Positions 50,752 through 59,323 of a DNA stretch of 64,000 nt are shown in pieces. Numbering within the stretch: position 1 is the first letter of the stretch; each line of letters begins with the position of its first letter. The notes under the pieces are model-generated. The model was not told the origin of the DNA. It was given only the letters and a program-made list of their open reading frames with translations, and did not search any database. The DNA comes from Planococcus plakortidis (lineage in GTDB: Bacteria; Bacillota; Bacilli; Bacillales_A; Planococcaceae). The position numbers and the translations under genes were made by a program. The stretch covers positions 960,501 to 1,024,500 of the forward strand of contig NZ_CP016539.2 in assembly GCF_001687605.2 (NCBI RefSeq). The letters are read 5' to 3'.

Positions 50752-52059
50752 ATGAAAACGGATGTGTTCATCGGCGGAGGGGGGATAGGCGGGTTGACGC
50801 TCGCGTTGAAATTGGCTCGCCGTGGATTTGATGTCGTGCTGGCCGAGCGAATGGCTGTCCGCTCGCCGACCTATAAGGGAGAGCTATTGCAGCCGAAGAG
50901 CATGCAGATATTCGACGGCCTTGATGTATACGATGCGATTTGTGATCGCTCCAATGAAATCAAAGTACTGGATATGCTGGAACTCTCCAGCACCTTGAAA
51001 GTAAAAGATCAATCGTTCATGGATTACAGCGTTTTGCCTGGAAAATACAACGCCGCTTATATGATTCATCACGAAGAGCTGAAGACCATCATTCGCAAGT
51101 CGGCTTGTGAATACGACAACTTCCATTACCTGAAAGGAACTGCCTGTAAAGGATATACGGAAAATACGGCCATTCTTCAGAAAGGGGCCGAAAAATTCGA
51201 AGTGGAAGCCAAGTTTTTCTTCGGCGCAGAAGGCCGGTCATCGGTAACGAGAAAAGCGATGGAGATTGAAGTGAAGCAGACAACTTATAACCATCATTTC
51301 CTGACAGTGACGTTTCCGAGAGCGGAGAACTTCACGGACGGCAAGATCATTTCAACTTATAATCGCTTTCTCGGATTATTTCCGCTCCCTGACAATCAAG
51401 TACGCAGCGTCTACTTGATTCCGCCGGGGGATTACAAGACTTTGAAGGAAAAACCGATCAGCCATTTCCATAAGCTTTATACCGATTTGGCGCCGGCAGT
51501 GGATGGCTATGTGCAGCGTCTGGCAGACTGGAAAAAGATCCAGTTGATGATTCCTGTCATGTACCACGCCGAATCCTACGTAAAAGGCAATAAAGCGATC
51601 ATTGGCGATGCGGCGCATGCCGTGCATCCGATGGCAGGGGAAGGCATGAACATGGCGATACAGGATGCCGATGTACTGGGCGAACTGGCTGCGGATATGT
51701 TGGCTGAGGAAAAGACGGATACGGCCAATCTGGCATGGTACGAGAAGGTGCGCTACCGCAGGGCAGACCATGTGATCCAGCTGAGCCATCTGGCGGCACT
51801 TGCGTATTCGTTCCCTTATCGCCCGGTCAGCTATTTGCGCCAGCGGACCTTTGAACGGATGGAAGAAGACCCGATACTTCATTTCAAGCAGATGCTGAAT
51901 GTCTCAGGGCTCGGTTTGTGGAAAGAAAACGTCCGGGACCGCTTTATCCAGGGCGGATTCATGCCGGTACGCGCGAAGGAACTGACAGAAGGCACGAAAG
52001 AACTGAAATACTACAAACCGGAAGATGACTACCCGTGGAAAGTGGAGGGACTTATATGA
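50752..52059 (+). CDS. FAD-dependent monooxygenase (UbiH/PHBH family)
   Basis: 435 residues. The Rossmann motif GGGGIGGLTLALKLARRG is at 8-25, and IGDAAHAVHPMAGEGMNMAI from 284 is the second FAD motif of class A flavoprotein hydroxylases. It should hydroxylate an aromatic or polyprenyl-linked ring with NAD(P)H and O2. The substrate is unknown. AAGGAG precedes ATG 50752. It overlaps the methyltransferase by 4 bases, so hydroxylation followed by methylation is likely. Confidence 0.83.
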   Translation: MKTDVFIGGGGIGGLTLALKLARRGFDVVLAERMAVRSPTYKGELLQPKSMQIFDGLDVYDAICDRSNEIKVLDMLELSSTLKVKDQSFMDYSVLPGKYNAAYMIHHEELKTIIRKSACEYDNFHYLKGTACKGYTENTAILQKGAEKFEVEAKFFFGAEGRSSVTRKAMEIEVKQTTYNHHFLTVTFPRAENFTDGKIISTYNRFLGLFPLPDNQVRSVYLIPPGDYKTLKEKPISHFHKLYTDLAPAVDGYVQRLADWKKIQLMIPVMYHAESYVKGNKAIIGDAAHAVHPMAGEGMNMAIQDADVLGELAADMLAEEKTDTANLAWYEKVRYRRADHVIQLSHLAALAYSFPYRPVSYLRQRTFERMEEDPILHFKQMLNVSGLGLWKENVRDRFIQGGFMPVRAKELTEGTKELKYYKPEDDYPWKVEGLI

Positions 52060-53042
52060 TCGATATAATGAAGATGGTAAAAGCAAGGACGTATATGAAA
52101 CGCAATGAGCCCTTCCTGTACAGCTGGCATGCGTATGTTGGCTATGAATTGGATCTTTTCAAGGCATTTGAACGCCCGATGACCCAATTTGACGTGGCGG
52201 ATGCACTGGGCCTGGATGAACAGTTGCTCGCTCAATGGGTAGCGGTGGGCGTCTCGATCGGGTATTTGAAAGAAGCGGGACGCAAACGCTATCAAGTGAA
52301 GAACCGGTGGAAATTGCCGAAATCCAAAGGCAATAATTCGTCTGGTGTCCTATTGAAGGAAATGATGGAGCTGCACATCCCGACGCTTCTGGAATACCCT
52401 GAAATGATGCGCAACCGGAGCCGTTTGCATTTCGATGAAGAAGAGCATGCAGCCACTGTAGCAGAAACGAGCCGCCTGCTGGAGGTGCTGGCGTATCCGA
52501 AGATGGCCAAGAGACTGAAGGAAAAAGATTGCCATCGCGTGCTCGATATCGGTTGCGGCGAAGGCGGCTACATAAAGAAATTGGGGCAGCGGTTCCCGAA
52601 GACTCAATTCACCGGGATCGAAATCAGCGAAGAAGTCGTCGAAAAAGCGGAGGAATTGACAGCTTCACAAGAGAATGTCACCATCGAACAAGCGGATTTA
52701 TGGAATTACAAGCCGGAATCGCAGCAGGATATGGTCATGCTCAATAATGTGCTGCATTACATCCCGCTTGAAAAGCGCCAGGCCCTGTTCAAGGAAATCA
52801 GCGGCTGGATTGCCCCTAAAGGCATTTTTTCGGTCGTCACCCCGATCGCGGGCGGTCCGGACAGCCCGCCATTCGCCAACGTTTTCAATAGCTTCTTTTC
52901 ATCATTCGACAATCTCTACAGGTTGCCAAAAAGAGAAGAACTCATCGAATGGGGGGAAGAATCCGGCCTAGAATTTTTCAGCCTCCGCACCGTCATCAAA
53001 GAAGGCGGCTGGTACATCGTGCAATATGAAAAGAAAAGCTGA
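52056..53042 (+). CDS. SAM-dependent methyltransferase with wHTH-like N-terminal domain
   Basis: 328 residues. The N-terminal 100 residues look like the winged-helix dimerisation domain of plant-type O-methyltransferases (FDVADALGLDEQLLAQWV). The SAM motif VLDIGCGEGGY is at 162-172, and LHYIPLEKRQALF follows. Two-gene operon with a FAD hydroxylase suggests O-methylation of the new hydroxyl. The end of the gene (KKS, stop) falls within a direct repeat that recurs 122 bases downstream. Confidence 0.82.
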   Translation: MIDIMKMVKARTYMKRNEPFLYSWHAYVGYELDLFKAFERPMTQFDVADALGLDEQLLAQWVAVGVSIGYLKEAGRKRYQVKNRWKLPKSKGNNSSGVLLKEMMELHIPTLLEYPEMMRNRSRLHFDEEEHAATVAETSRLLEVLAYPKMAKRLKEKDCHRVLDIGCGEGGYIKKLGQRFPKTQFTGIEISEEVVEKAEELTASQENVTIEQADLWNYKPESQQDMVMLNNVLHYIPLEKRQALFKEISGWIAPKGIFSVVTPIAGGPDSPPFANVFNSFFSSFDNLYRLPKREELIEWGEESGLEFFSLRTVIKEGGWYIVQYEKKS

Positions 53043-53200
53043 AGCAGCCGTTTAGATTCGACAGGCATAAGCCGGATGGCCGAAGCGGCGCTCTATGCCG
53101 CACAGGCCAGCCGGCTTACGACCCGAGAGTCAGGCCACTGAAGCTAGCCAGAAAGAAAAGCTGAAGTAGCTGCTTTGACTCGACAGGCGCAAGCCGAGTT
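53032..53200. repeat. Direct repeat pair around a three-tier hairpin
   Basis: A unit of about 41 bases beginning GAAAAGCTGAAG and ending CGACAGGCxxAAGCCG occurs near 53034-53075 and again near 53155-53196. Between them TAAGCCGG/CCGGCTTA (53068-53075, 53111-53118), TGGCC/GGCCA and GCGGC/GCCGC nest into one long stem with a GCTCTAT loop. The first copy overlaps the methyltransferase stop. It looks like an extragenic palindromic repeat. Confidence 0.65.
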
Positions 53201-53212
53201 TCCTTAGACAAG

Positions 53213-53246
53213 AAAAAGCCCTGAAGCATTTGCTTCAGGGCTTTCC
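53213..53246. terminator. Hairpin copy 1, left flank of element B
   Basis: AGCCCTGAAGCA (53217-53228) pairs with TGCTTCAGGGCT (53231-53242). The 33 bases from 53214 recur exactly at 53484-53516. It could end the methyltransferase operon. Confidence 0.8.
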
Positions 53247-53483
53247 AGAGTGTTGAACAAGTCAATGAACAGCTATAAATTAGAGCGAAGATTGCTTTTC
53301 TACATTTTATAAATCAACGGTCTATCTAAGTATTTGGAGAAGCGCTTGATCGACTCCTGCGGGAATAGCGGGTTTGAGAGACCCCACAGGCCGCTATAGC
53401 GGCCGAGGAGGCTCGATTCCCGCCCGCGGAAAGCGATCAATAAGCTTCGGAAAATACGACTTCATAACTTTCTCGACAGCCTG
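53247..53483. repeat. Repeat element B (about 237 bp)
   Basis: Non-coding and related to element A in reverse orientation. It shares TAAGTATTTGGAGAAGCG, CGACTCCTGCGGGAA, GGGTTTGAGAGACCCC, CTCGATTCCCGCCCGCGG, CGGAAAATACGACTTC and CTTTCTCGACAGCC. It contains the perfect palindrome CCGCTATAGCGG (53391-53402) and inverted GCGGGAAT/ATTCCCGC. It lies exactly between two identical terminator hairpins in a convergent gene gap. Confidence 0.75.
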
Positions 53484-53516
53484 AAAAGCCCTGAAGCATT
53501 TGCTTCAGGGCTTTCC
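53484..53516 (-). terminator. Terminator of the UPF0435 gene; hairpin copy 2, right flank of element B
   Basis: The same 33 bases as at 53214. It starts one base after the UPF0435 stop on the minus strand and has T4 in that direction. Confidence 0.85.
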
Positions 53517-53738
53517 TCATTTGCGCAATGAACCAAGTTCAGAGGCGATGGCCTGCATTTCATTTGGGCTGAAATTATCGCGGCCTTTAACCATCTCATA
53601 AATTTCACGCAAGTCTTCATACTCGGAAGTATTGAAATGCTCGGCTTTCATTGCATCCACGTTAACCATGCGCAGTTTCGTTTTTATTTCTTCAATCATG
53701 AAATCGACGTTCTCAGGTGATTGTTTGGATAAATCCAT
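53517..53738 (-). CDS. UPF0435 (DUF1128) protein, YfkK-like
   Basis: A 73-residue soluble helical protein. [20 protein letters not shown], then [11 protein letters not shown] and [17 protein letters not shown] match the YfkK family of unknown function. AAGGCAGGAATG precedes ATG 53738. It stands alone between element B and the alsT-type gene. Confidence 0.88.
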   Translation of the reverse strand: MDLSKQSPENVDFMIEEIKTKLRMVNVDAMKAEHFNTSEYEDLREIYEMVKGRDNFSPNEMQAIASELGSLRK

Positions 53739-53796
53739 GATTCATTCCTGCCTTTCGGGTGGGTATGCTTTATCATTTCATTATTCAAACAGAATG

Positions 53797-55157
53797 TCAA
53801 TTGCCAGAACGTGCCTGTTCTTTCTCTTCTTTGATCTTCGCCGTGATTCGTTTCGTCTCGTATACGATGACGCCGGATAGGCCGAGAAGGCCGATCAAGT
53901 TCGGGAACGCCATCAAGCCGTTCATGACATCCGAGAAAGTCCAGACGACATCAAGAGAGACTGTCGCGCCAACGAACACCATCGCAACGAAAGCGATGCG
54001 GTAGATAATCAACAAGCTTGGATTCTTGAACAAGTACTGGAAACATTTCTCTCCGTAGTAAGACCAGCCGATAATGGTCGAAGAAGCGAAGAAAATTAAG
54101 CCGATTGCTACGATATACGGGCCGACCCCGCCAAGGAACTGTTCGAATGCAGCCGTCGTGAGTGCAGCGCCTTCAAGGGTTTCATCCGAATAGAGGCCGG
54201 ACATGACAATCGTGATGCCTGTGATCGAACAGATGATCAAAGTATCGAACAAGACTTGCGTCATCGAGACCAATGCCTGGCGGCCAGGCATATCGGTTTT
54301 CGCCGCCGCTGCCGCAATCGGTGCGGAACCAAGGCCTGCTTCGTTGGAGAAGACGCCCCGTGCCACACCATAGCGGATGGCTGCGCCAATCGCGCCGCCG
54401 ACTGCAGCTTCACCTGTGAAGGCAGCGCTGAAAATCGTGCCGAGTGCAGTAGGGATAAGATCCATATTGAGAATCATGATGATGATTCCGGCAATGATAT
54501 AGAATAAGGCCATGAATGGTACGAAGAAGGCTGTTACTTTACCGATTGTCTTGATGCCGCCGATAATGACGACCGCAGCGAAGACAGTCAGGATGATGCC
54601 GGTGATCCAAGTCGGAACGGAAAACGTATCGCGTACGACCGATGCGACGGAATTGGACTGTGTACCGTTTCCGATGCCGAATGCTGCGATTGCGCCGAAA
54701 ATGGCGAATAGCACAGCGAGCCACTTTTGTTTCAATCCGTGCTCAAGATAGTACATCGGCCCGCCGGCCATTTGGCCTTTAGCATCCACGATCCGGTATT
54801 TTACGGCCAAAACGGCTTCGCCATATTTAGTCGCCATCCCGAAAAATGCTGAGAACCACATCCAGAACACAGCTCCTGGGCCCCGAGGATAACTGCTGTT
54901 GCTACCCCGACAATATTACCGGTTCCGACTGTCGCAGCCATTGCTGTCGACAATGCCTGGAAATGGGAAATATCGCCTTGTGATTCACTGTCCGGATTTT
55001 TGCTGAATGTCAGTTTCAATGCATAAGGCAACAAGCGCAATTGTAGAATCCCCAGCCTCACTGTCAGGAAAATCCCGGTACCCACCAGGAGAATCAATAG
55101 CGGCGGCCCCCATACATAGCCGCTGACGGTGCCTAAAAACTCTGTTAATGCTTCCAT
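53797..55157 (-). pseudogene. AGCS-family sodium:alanine symporter (AlsT type), frameshifted
   Basis: The N-terminal part starts at ATG 55157 after AAAAGGGGG (MEALTEFLGTVSGYVWGPPL) and runs through ATVGTGNIVGVATAVILG. There the frame breaks; the family sequence continues as FWMWFSAFFGMATKYGEAV in another register down to 53797. One extra G in the run that reads CCCC on the plus strand at 54881-54884 would restore GGPGAVFW. Together the parts give about 454 residues with 10-11 membrane segments, a normal AGCS carrier for Ala or Gly with Na+ or H+. Either recently lost or a base-calling error. Confidence 0.85.
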
Positions 55158-55347
55158 ACTTTTTTCCCCCTTTTCGATGCTCTTTTTAGTTAGGAAAAAT
55201 TCCTCCTGTAGAGTTAATATTCCGAAAGTTTCATATCATAGTCAAGTTATTTTTAAAAAATAATTTGCGAAGTGTTTAGATTAGGGGGGAAGAGGGAAAA
55301 ATTCGAAGTATGATGGAAACTATATTTTATACTGGGAGGAATTTGGA
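55158..55347. other. Divergent promoter region, alsT-type / ytxH
   Basis: AT-rich, with GGAAAAATTCC (near 55194) as a small inverted repeat. No riboswitch or clear operator is recognised. Confidence 0.35.
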
Positions 55348-55812
55348 ATGAGCCAAAACAAATTGATGACAGGAATAGTAGTAGGCGCGGCAGTTGGCGC
55401 ACTAGTTTCGCTTTTGGACCGCAACACGCGCGAAGATGTGATGAACAAATCGAGAAAAGCTAGCGAAAACGCAAAATATTATGCAAGTAATAAAGATGAG
55501 CTGAAATCGGCCTTTAAGGAACAGGCAGAACGTGCCCAAAATCTTTATGCCCGTATTTCTGAAGATGCTTCTTATGTGGGTAGCAAAGTCGAGCAAGTGA
55601 AAAAGCTGGTGCCGGAAGTGAAAGAAGTGGCACAGGATGCGAGAGGCGCTGTCATGGAAACAAAAGAAGCAGTGGTCGAGTCGAAAGAGGATGTCATGTC
55701 AGCGGTTAAAGAGGACAATCCATCGCCGAGTTCTTCACTGACGGACGACTCTTCTTCGACAAACGGCTCTTCTTCAAACAATACCGATTCACAGAACCAG
55801 AACCGCAACTGA
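55348..55812 (+). CDS. YtxH-domain stress-type protein
   Basis: 154 residues. A glycine/alanine-rich hydrophobic start (TGIVVGAAVGALVSLLDRNT) followed by a long charged helical part with Glu/Lys/Ala repeats and a Ser/Asn/Gln-rich tail. This is the layout of YtxH proteins, often in the general stress regulon. GGGAGGA precedes ATG 55348. It probably forms a unit with the BrkB-like gene 13 bases downstream. Confidence 0.8.
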   Translation: MSQNKLMTGIVVGAAVGALVSLLDRNTREDVMNKSRKASENAKYYASNKDELKSAFKEQAERAQNLYARISEDASYVGSKVEQVKKLVPEVKEVAQDARGAVMETKEAVVESKEDVMSAVKEDNPSPSSSLTDDSSSTNGSSSNNTDSQNQNRN

Positions 55813-55825
55813 GCAGGGGAAGTTT

Positions 55826-56740
55826 ATGGCAACGCCGAGAAAACATGGCCAGTCCCAAGTACGGAAACCGACATATAACGTATTGACTGGCCGTGGATTT
55901 ATAAAAGAATTAGGAATACGGATTAAAGACGTCGATGTGCAGGGACTCGGAGCGCAATTGGCGTTTTTTTTCCTATTATCGATTTTTCCGTTGCTCATTT
56001 TTCTCGTTACTTTGCTGCCTTATCTGAATCTGCCTAAGGAAGAAGTATACTTGTTCATGGAAAATGTCATTCCAGGAGAAGTGTATGCACTGATCGAGCA
56101 GACGTTAAATGAAATCTTGACGGATCAAAACAGTGGCCTGCTGTCATTCGGTGTGCTTGCGACCATTTGGTCAGCGAGCCTCGGCATGGATGCATTGATA
56201 AAATCATTGAATGCTACTTATGGCGTGAAGGAAAGCAGGCCTCTGTTGGTAGCGAGAGGCATGTCGGTTTTAATGACCGTTCTTTTGATTATCATGTTGG
56301 CCGTGGCACTGGCCTTGCCGGTATTCGGCCGCCAAATCGGCTTATTCTTTTTCGCATTCCTTGGACTTGAGGAAGGGTTTCTGGAATTATGGGGAATGAT
56401 CCGCTTTACCATTCCGGCCCTGATTACGTTCATCGTATGCGCTGTGATCTATTGGCTCGCGCCGAATGTCCGGATCAGTTTCAAGACGGTGCTGCCGGGA
56501 GCAGCTTTCGCTTCTGTCGGCTGGCTGTTGTTATCATTTCTGTTCTCGATCTATATCAATAATTTCGGCAATTTCTCAGCTACTTACGGCAGCATCGGGG
56601 GGATCATCCTACTATTGCTGTGGCTGTATCTATCCGCGATGCTGTTGATTATCGGCGGGCAATTGAATGCGGTCATGCAGGGAAGAAGGCATTCCAAGAA
56701 GCGGCTCCATCAAAAGAAGACGGCGATTCCCGATAAATAA
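55826..56740 (+). CDS. YihY/BrkB-family integral membrane protein
   Basis: 304 residues with about six membrane spans. DVQGLGAQLAFFFLLSIFPL, IWSASLGMDALIKSLNATYG and the C-terminal YGSIGGIILLLLWLYLSAML are family signatures. It was once called ribonuclease BN, which is not correct for this family; the role is unknown. A basic C-terminal tail overlaps the bidirectional terminator. Confidence 0.88.
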   Translation: MATPRKHGQSQVRKPTYNVLTGRGFIKELGIRIKDVDVQGLGAQLAFFFLLSIFPLLIFLVTLLPYLNLPKEEVYLFMENVIPGEVYALIEQTLNEILTDQNSGLLSFGVLATIWSASLGMDALIKSLNATYGVKESRPLLVARGMSVLMTVLLIIMLAVALALPVFGRQIGLFFFAFLGLEEGFLELWGMIRFTIPALITFIVCAVIYWLAPNVRISFKTVLPGAAFASVGWLLLSFLFSIYINNFGNFSATYGSIGGIILLLLWLYLSAMLLIIGGQLNAVMQGRRHSKKRLHQKKTAIPDK

Positions 56741-56760
56741 AGGGAACGCCGTCTTCTTTT
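56712..56760. terminator. Bidirectional terminator between BrkB-like and P-type ATPase genes
   Basis: AAAAGAAGACGGCG plus TTCCC (56712-56731) pairs with GGGAA plus CGCCGTCTTCTTTT (to 56760) with one bulged A. The brkB stop lies in the loop. Confidence 0.92.
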
Positions 56761-56764
56761 GATT

Positions 56765-58639
56765 TTAGACATGGCGGTTAAGCATGCGCAATCCGTTTAA
56801 GATAACCAGAATCGTGCTGCCTTCGTGTCCCACTACTCCAAGAGGCAGAGAAATTGCCTGGAAGAAATTCGACAAGATCAGCACCAGGATGACTGCAACA
56901 GAGAAAAAGATGTTTTGCTTGATGATGAGCTGCATTTTCTTCGCCAGCCGGATCGAGTAGGAAATGCGCGATAAATCATTTTTCATTAAAATCACATCTG
57001 CGGTTTCTAAAGCGATATCGGTTCCTTCACCCATGGCGATGCCGGTCGTCGCTGTCGCAAGAGCTGGAGCGTCGTTTATGCCATCTCCTGTCATCGCGAC
57101 GTATTTATATTTAGCCAATAGTTTTTTCAAGTGCTGGACTTTATCGCCAGGCAGGCATTCGGCGATGTATTCATCGACACCCGTCTCTTCCGCAATGGCT
57201 TTTGCGGTTTTACGGTTATCCCCAGTCAGCATGATGCAGTAAATGCCGCGGTCCTGAAGCTCTGCGATGGTGGTCTTTGTGATGTTGCGGACAGTGTCTT
57301 TCAGGGCCATGGCCGCGAGTATGCCCTGCCCATCCCTTACGAAGGTAACGGTTTTCCCTTGATTTGCTAAATGTTCGAGAATCCTGCCTTCAAAAGCATA
57401 AGCTTCTTGTTCACCGACAAAGCCCGGTTTGCCGACCAGGATCTCGTCGCCATTGAAATGCGTTTTCAGCCCATTCCCTGGGACATCCACGACTTGCAGA
57501 TTGCGCAGCGGATTGAAACCTTGTTGAATGGCAAAATCCGTAATCGCTTTTGCGAGCGGGTGGTTGGACTGGGATTCAATTCCAGCGACGAGCGCCATCA
57601 CTTGCTCGCGGTCTGCGCCATCGCGGATGATGAAATCCGTCACTTCGGGTTTACCGCGTGTCAATGTGCCAGTCTTATCGAATGCGATGGCTTTGATGAC
57701 GCTCAAATTTTCTAAATGTACGCCCCCCTTAAAGATGACTCCACTCTTGGCCCCGTTTGAAATGGCAGCAAGCGTAGCAGGCATGATGGAAGCGACCAAA
57801 GCACAAGGCGATGCCACCACAAGCAGCACCATGGCCCGGTAAAAGGTTTCATTCCAGCTCCAGCCGACCAAGAAATGCGGAAGGAACAACATGAGTCCGA
57901 AAACCACTAAAACGATTTTTACGTATCGGCCTTCAAAACGTTCGATAAACTGCTGCGACGGGGACTTTTCGCTTTCAGCGGATTGCACGAGTTCGATAAT
58001 TTTCTGGAACATCGTCTCAGAACTCGGTTTGGTCATGACCATCGTGATGGAACCGGACAAATTGACCGTTCCGGCAAACAGGTTATCGTGTTGGTATTTG
58101 GAGACCGGGATTGCTTCACCGCTGATGGCGGATTCATCGACAGCGGTTTGTCCGGAATGGACTTCACCGTCGACGGGAATGCGCTCGCCGGGCCTGACGG
58201 CGACAAGGTCTCCGGTATTCAATTCACCAATTGGCACGCGCACCGTCTCACCGGAAGCCTTCAATAGCCAGGCTTCGTCCGGCTGCATTTCCATGAGGGC
58301 GGACAGTTCCTTTCGGCTTTTGTTCATCGTGTAGGTTTCGAGTGCGCCGCTCAATGCAAAGATGAAGATGAGGATGGCGCCTTCTGTCCAGTAGCCGATA
58401 ATCGAGGCGCCGACCGCTGCCAGAATCATCAGGAATTCGACATTCAATTCCTTGTCTTCAATGGTTTTTTTAATGCCATATTTAGCTTTGGCATAGCCGC
58501 CGATTGCAAATGCCAGCAAATAAATGATCACAGAGGGAAGGGCGATATCCTGCAATTCCAGGATGTAGGCAATGATGATCAAGATACCTGACAACACTGC
58601 TGCGATCAATTCAATATGAGGCCGAACTTTATTCCACAT
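56765..58639 (-). CDS. pfeT: P1B-type metal-exporting ATPase, P1B-4-like (PfeT/ZosA)
   Basis: 624 residues without an N-terminal metal-binding domain. The phosphorylation motif DKTGTLT has Asp321, SGE near 173-175 is the actuator loop, SPC at 277-279 and HEGST at 605-609 are the membrane metal-site motifs of the P1B-4 group, and GDGINDAP is the hinge. P1B-4 pumps export Fe(II) or Co(II); B. subtilis PfeT (ZosA) is a Fe(II) exporter. Two ATGs compete; GGAGGA abuts 58645, so 58639 is preferred. Confidence 0.82.
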   Translation of the reverse strand: MWNKVRPHIELIAAVLSGILIIIAYILELQDIALPSVIIYLLAFAIGGYAKAKYGIKKTIEDKELNVEFLMILAAVGASIIGYWTEGAILIFIFALSGALETYTMNKSRKELSALMEMQPDEAWLLKASGETVRVPIGELNTGDLVAVRPGERIPVDGEVHSGQTAVDESAISGEAIPVSKYQHDNLFAGTVNLSGSITMVMTKPSSETMFQKIIELVQSAESEKSPSQQFIERFEGRYVKIVLVVFGLMLFLPHFLVGWSWNETFYRAMVLLVVASPCALVASIMPATLAAISNGAKSGVIFKGGVHLENLSVIKAIAFDKTGTLTRGKPEVTDFIIRDGADREQVMALVAGIESQSNHPLAKAITDFAIQQGFNPLRNLQVVDVPGNGLKTHFNGDEILVGKPGFVGEQEAYAFEGRILEHLANQGKTVTFVRDGQGILAAMALKDTVRNITKTTIAELQDRGIYCIMLTGDNRKTAKAIAEETGVDEYIAECLPGDKVQHLKKLLAKYKYVAMTGDGINDAPALATATTGIAMGEGTDIALETADVILMKNDLSRISYSIRLAKKMQLIIKQNIFFSVAVILVLILSNFFQAISLPLGVVGHEGSTILVILNGLRMLNRHV

Positions 58640-58716
58640 AGACATTCCTCCATCAACTCATCGGGTCACGGTTACTACAGCCAGTTTACCATAGCCAGCT
58701 GAAGATGGATGGGCTG

Positions 58717-58731
58717 TTATTCTTATTATAT
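58717..58731. promoter_or_regulatory. PerR/Fur-like box before the metal ATPase
   Basis: TTATTCTTATTATAT agrees with the 15-base TTATAATNATTATAA-type consensus at 12 positions by eye. It lies about 80 bases upstream of the ATPase start. PerR and Fur control of pfeT is known in B. subtilis. Confidence 0.4.
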
Positions 58732-58763
58732 GACTTTTCAAAGTATTCTTGGATGAAGAAAAC

Positions 58764-58803
58764 AAAAAGCCCCGAAGCTTCATAAAAAAAGCTTCAGGGC
58801 TTG
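58764..58803 (-). terminator. Terminator of the SE1561-like gene
   Basis: AGCCCCGAAGCTT (from 58769) pairs with AAGCTTCAGGGCT (to 58801) with one mismatch; A5 at 58764-58768 forms the minus-strand T-run. Confidence 0.88.
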
Positions 58804-58807
58804 GGCA

Positions 58808-59005
58808 TCATTCGTTTTCTGTAGACGGTCGGTTCTTGAATTGCTGCATTTTATTATCCAAATCGTCGACCATGGCAATCAGCCGGTCGATATCCTCAAG
58901 TTCTGTGCTTTCCGGTTCGATGGCATCTAACACATCGAGGAACATGCTGAGCCGCTGTTTCATATAAGTCACTTGTTGTTCCTTATCTGTAATGGATTTC
59001 CCCAT
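58808..59005 (-). CDS. SE1561-family small protein
   Basis: A 65-residue acidic helical protein: MGKSITDKEQQVTYMKQRLS, then FLDVLDAIEPESTELEDIDR and a coiled end. It fits the short SE1561 family of Staphylococcus/Bacillales as I recall it; no function is known. GAGGTGG selects ATG 59005 over a longer frame to 59059. Confidence 0.7.
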   Translation of the reverse strand: MGKSITDKEQQVTYMKQRLSMFLDVLDAIEPESTELEDIDRLIAMVDDLDNKMQQFKNRPSTENE

Positions 59006-59104
59006 TGATTCCACCTCATTTCCATTGTATATGGTAGCCGATAAATGCAGGAATATCAATAGAGCAGCAATAACGGGGAATAGTTATATTTTATTAATTG
59101 AATA

Positions 59105-59320
59105 TTTACATTATTCGGTCAATGTGATATAGTAGCATCAATCCTTTACGAGGGGAGGACTAGGCGAATCACCGAACCGTAAAGAACGCGATAGAAAAGA
59201 GGAGGCGATTCGAGCATTTAGGTGGCTACACCGACAGTGCGATTATGGAAACGAACTGTAAACATAAAACATAAAGGCTCAGCCCGCAATCTGCTATGCA
59301 GAAACGGTCTGAGCCTTTGC
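59105..59320 (+). ncRNA. Unassigned short transcription unit (small RNA or small ORF with unusual start)
   Basis: TTTACA (59105-59110), 17 bases and TATAGT (59128-59133) form a promoter; a terminator stem AAAGGCTCAG (59273-59282) with CTGAGCCTTT (59309-59318) ends it. The first 45 bases can fold by CTTTACG (59144-59150) with CGTAAAG (59178-59184). AGGGGAGGA at 59151-59159 looks like a binding site, and one frame after it stays open to TAA 59259-59261 with a protein-like tail (NRKERDRKEEAIRAFRWLHR) but no ATG, GTG or TTG. No known RNA family is recognised. Confidence 0.4.
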
Positions 59321-59323
59321 TAT

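Noticed and set aside
59105-59320. Assignment of the short transcript to a known riboswitch class
   Set aside because: It was compared by eye with guanidine, preQ1, Mn2+, c-di-AMP, fluoride and ZTP aptamers; the conserved cores are not present.
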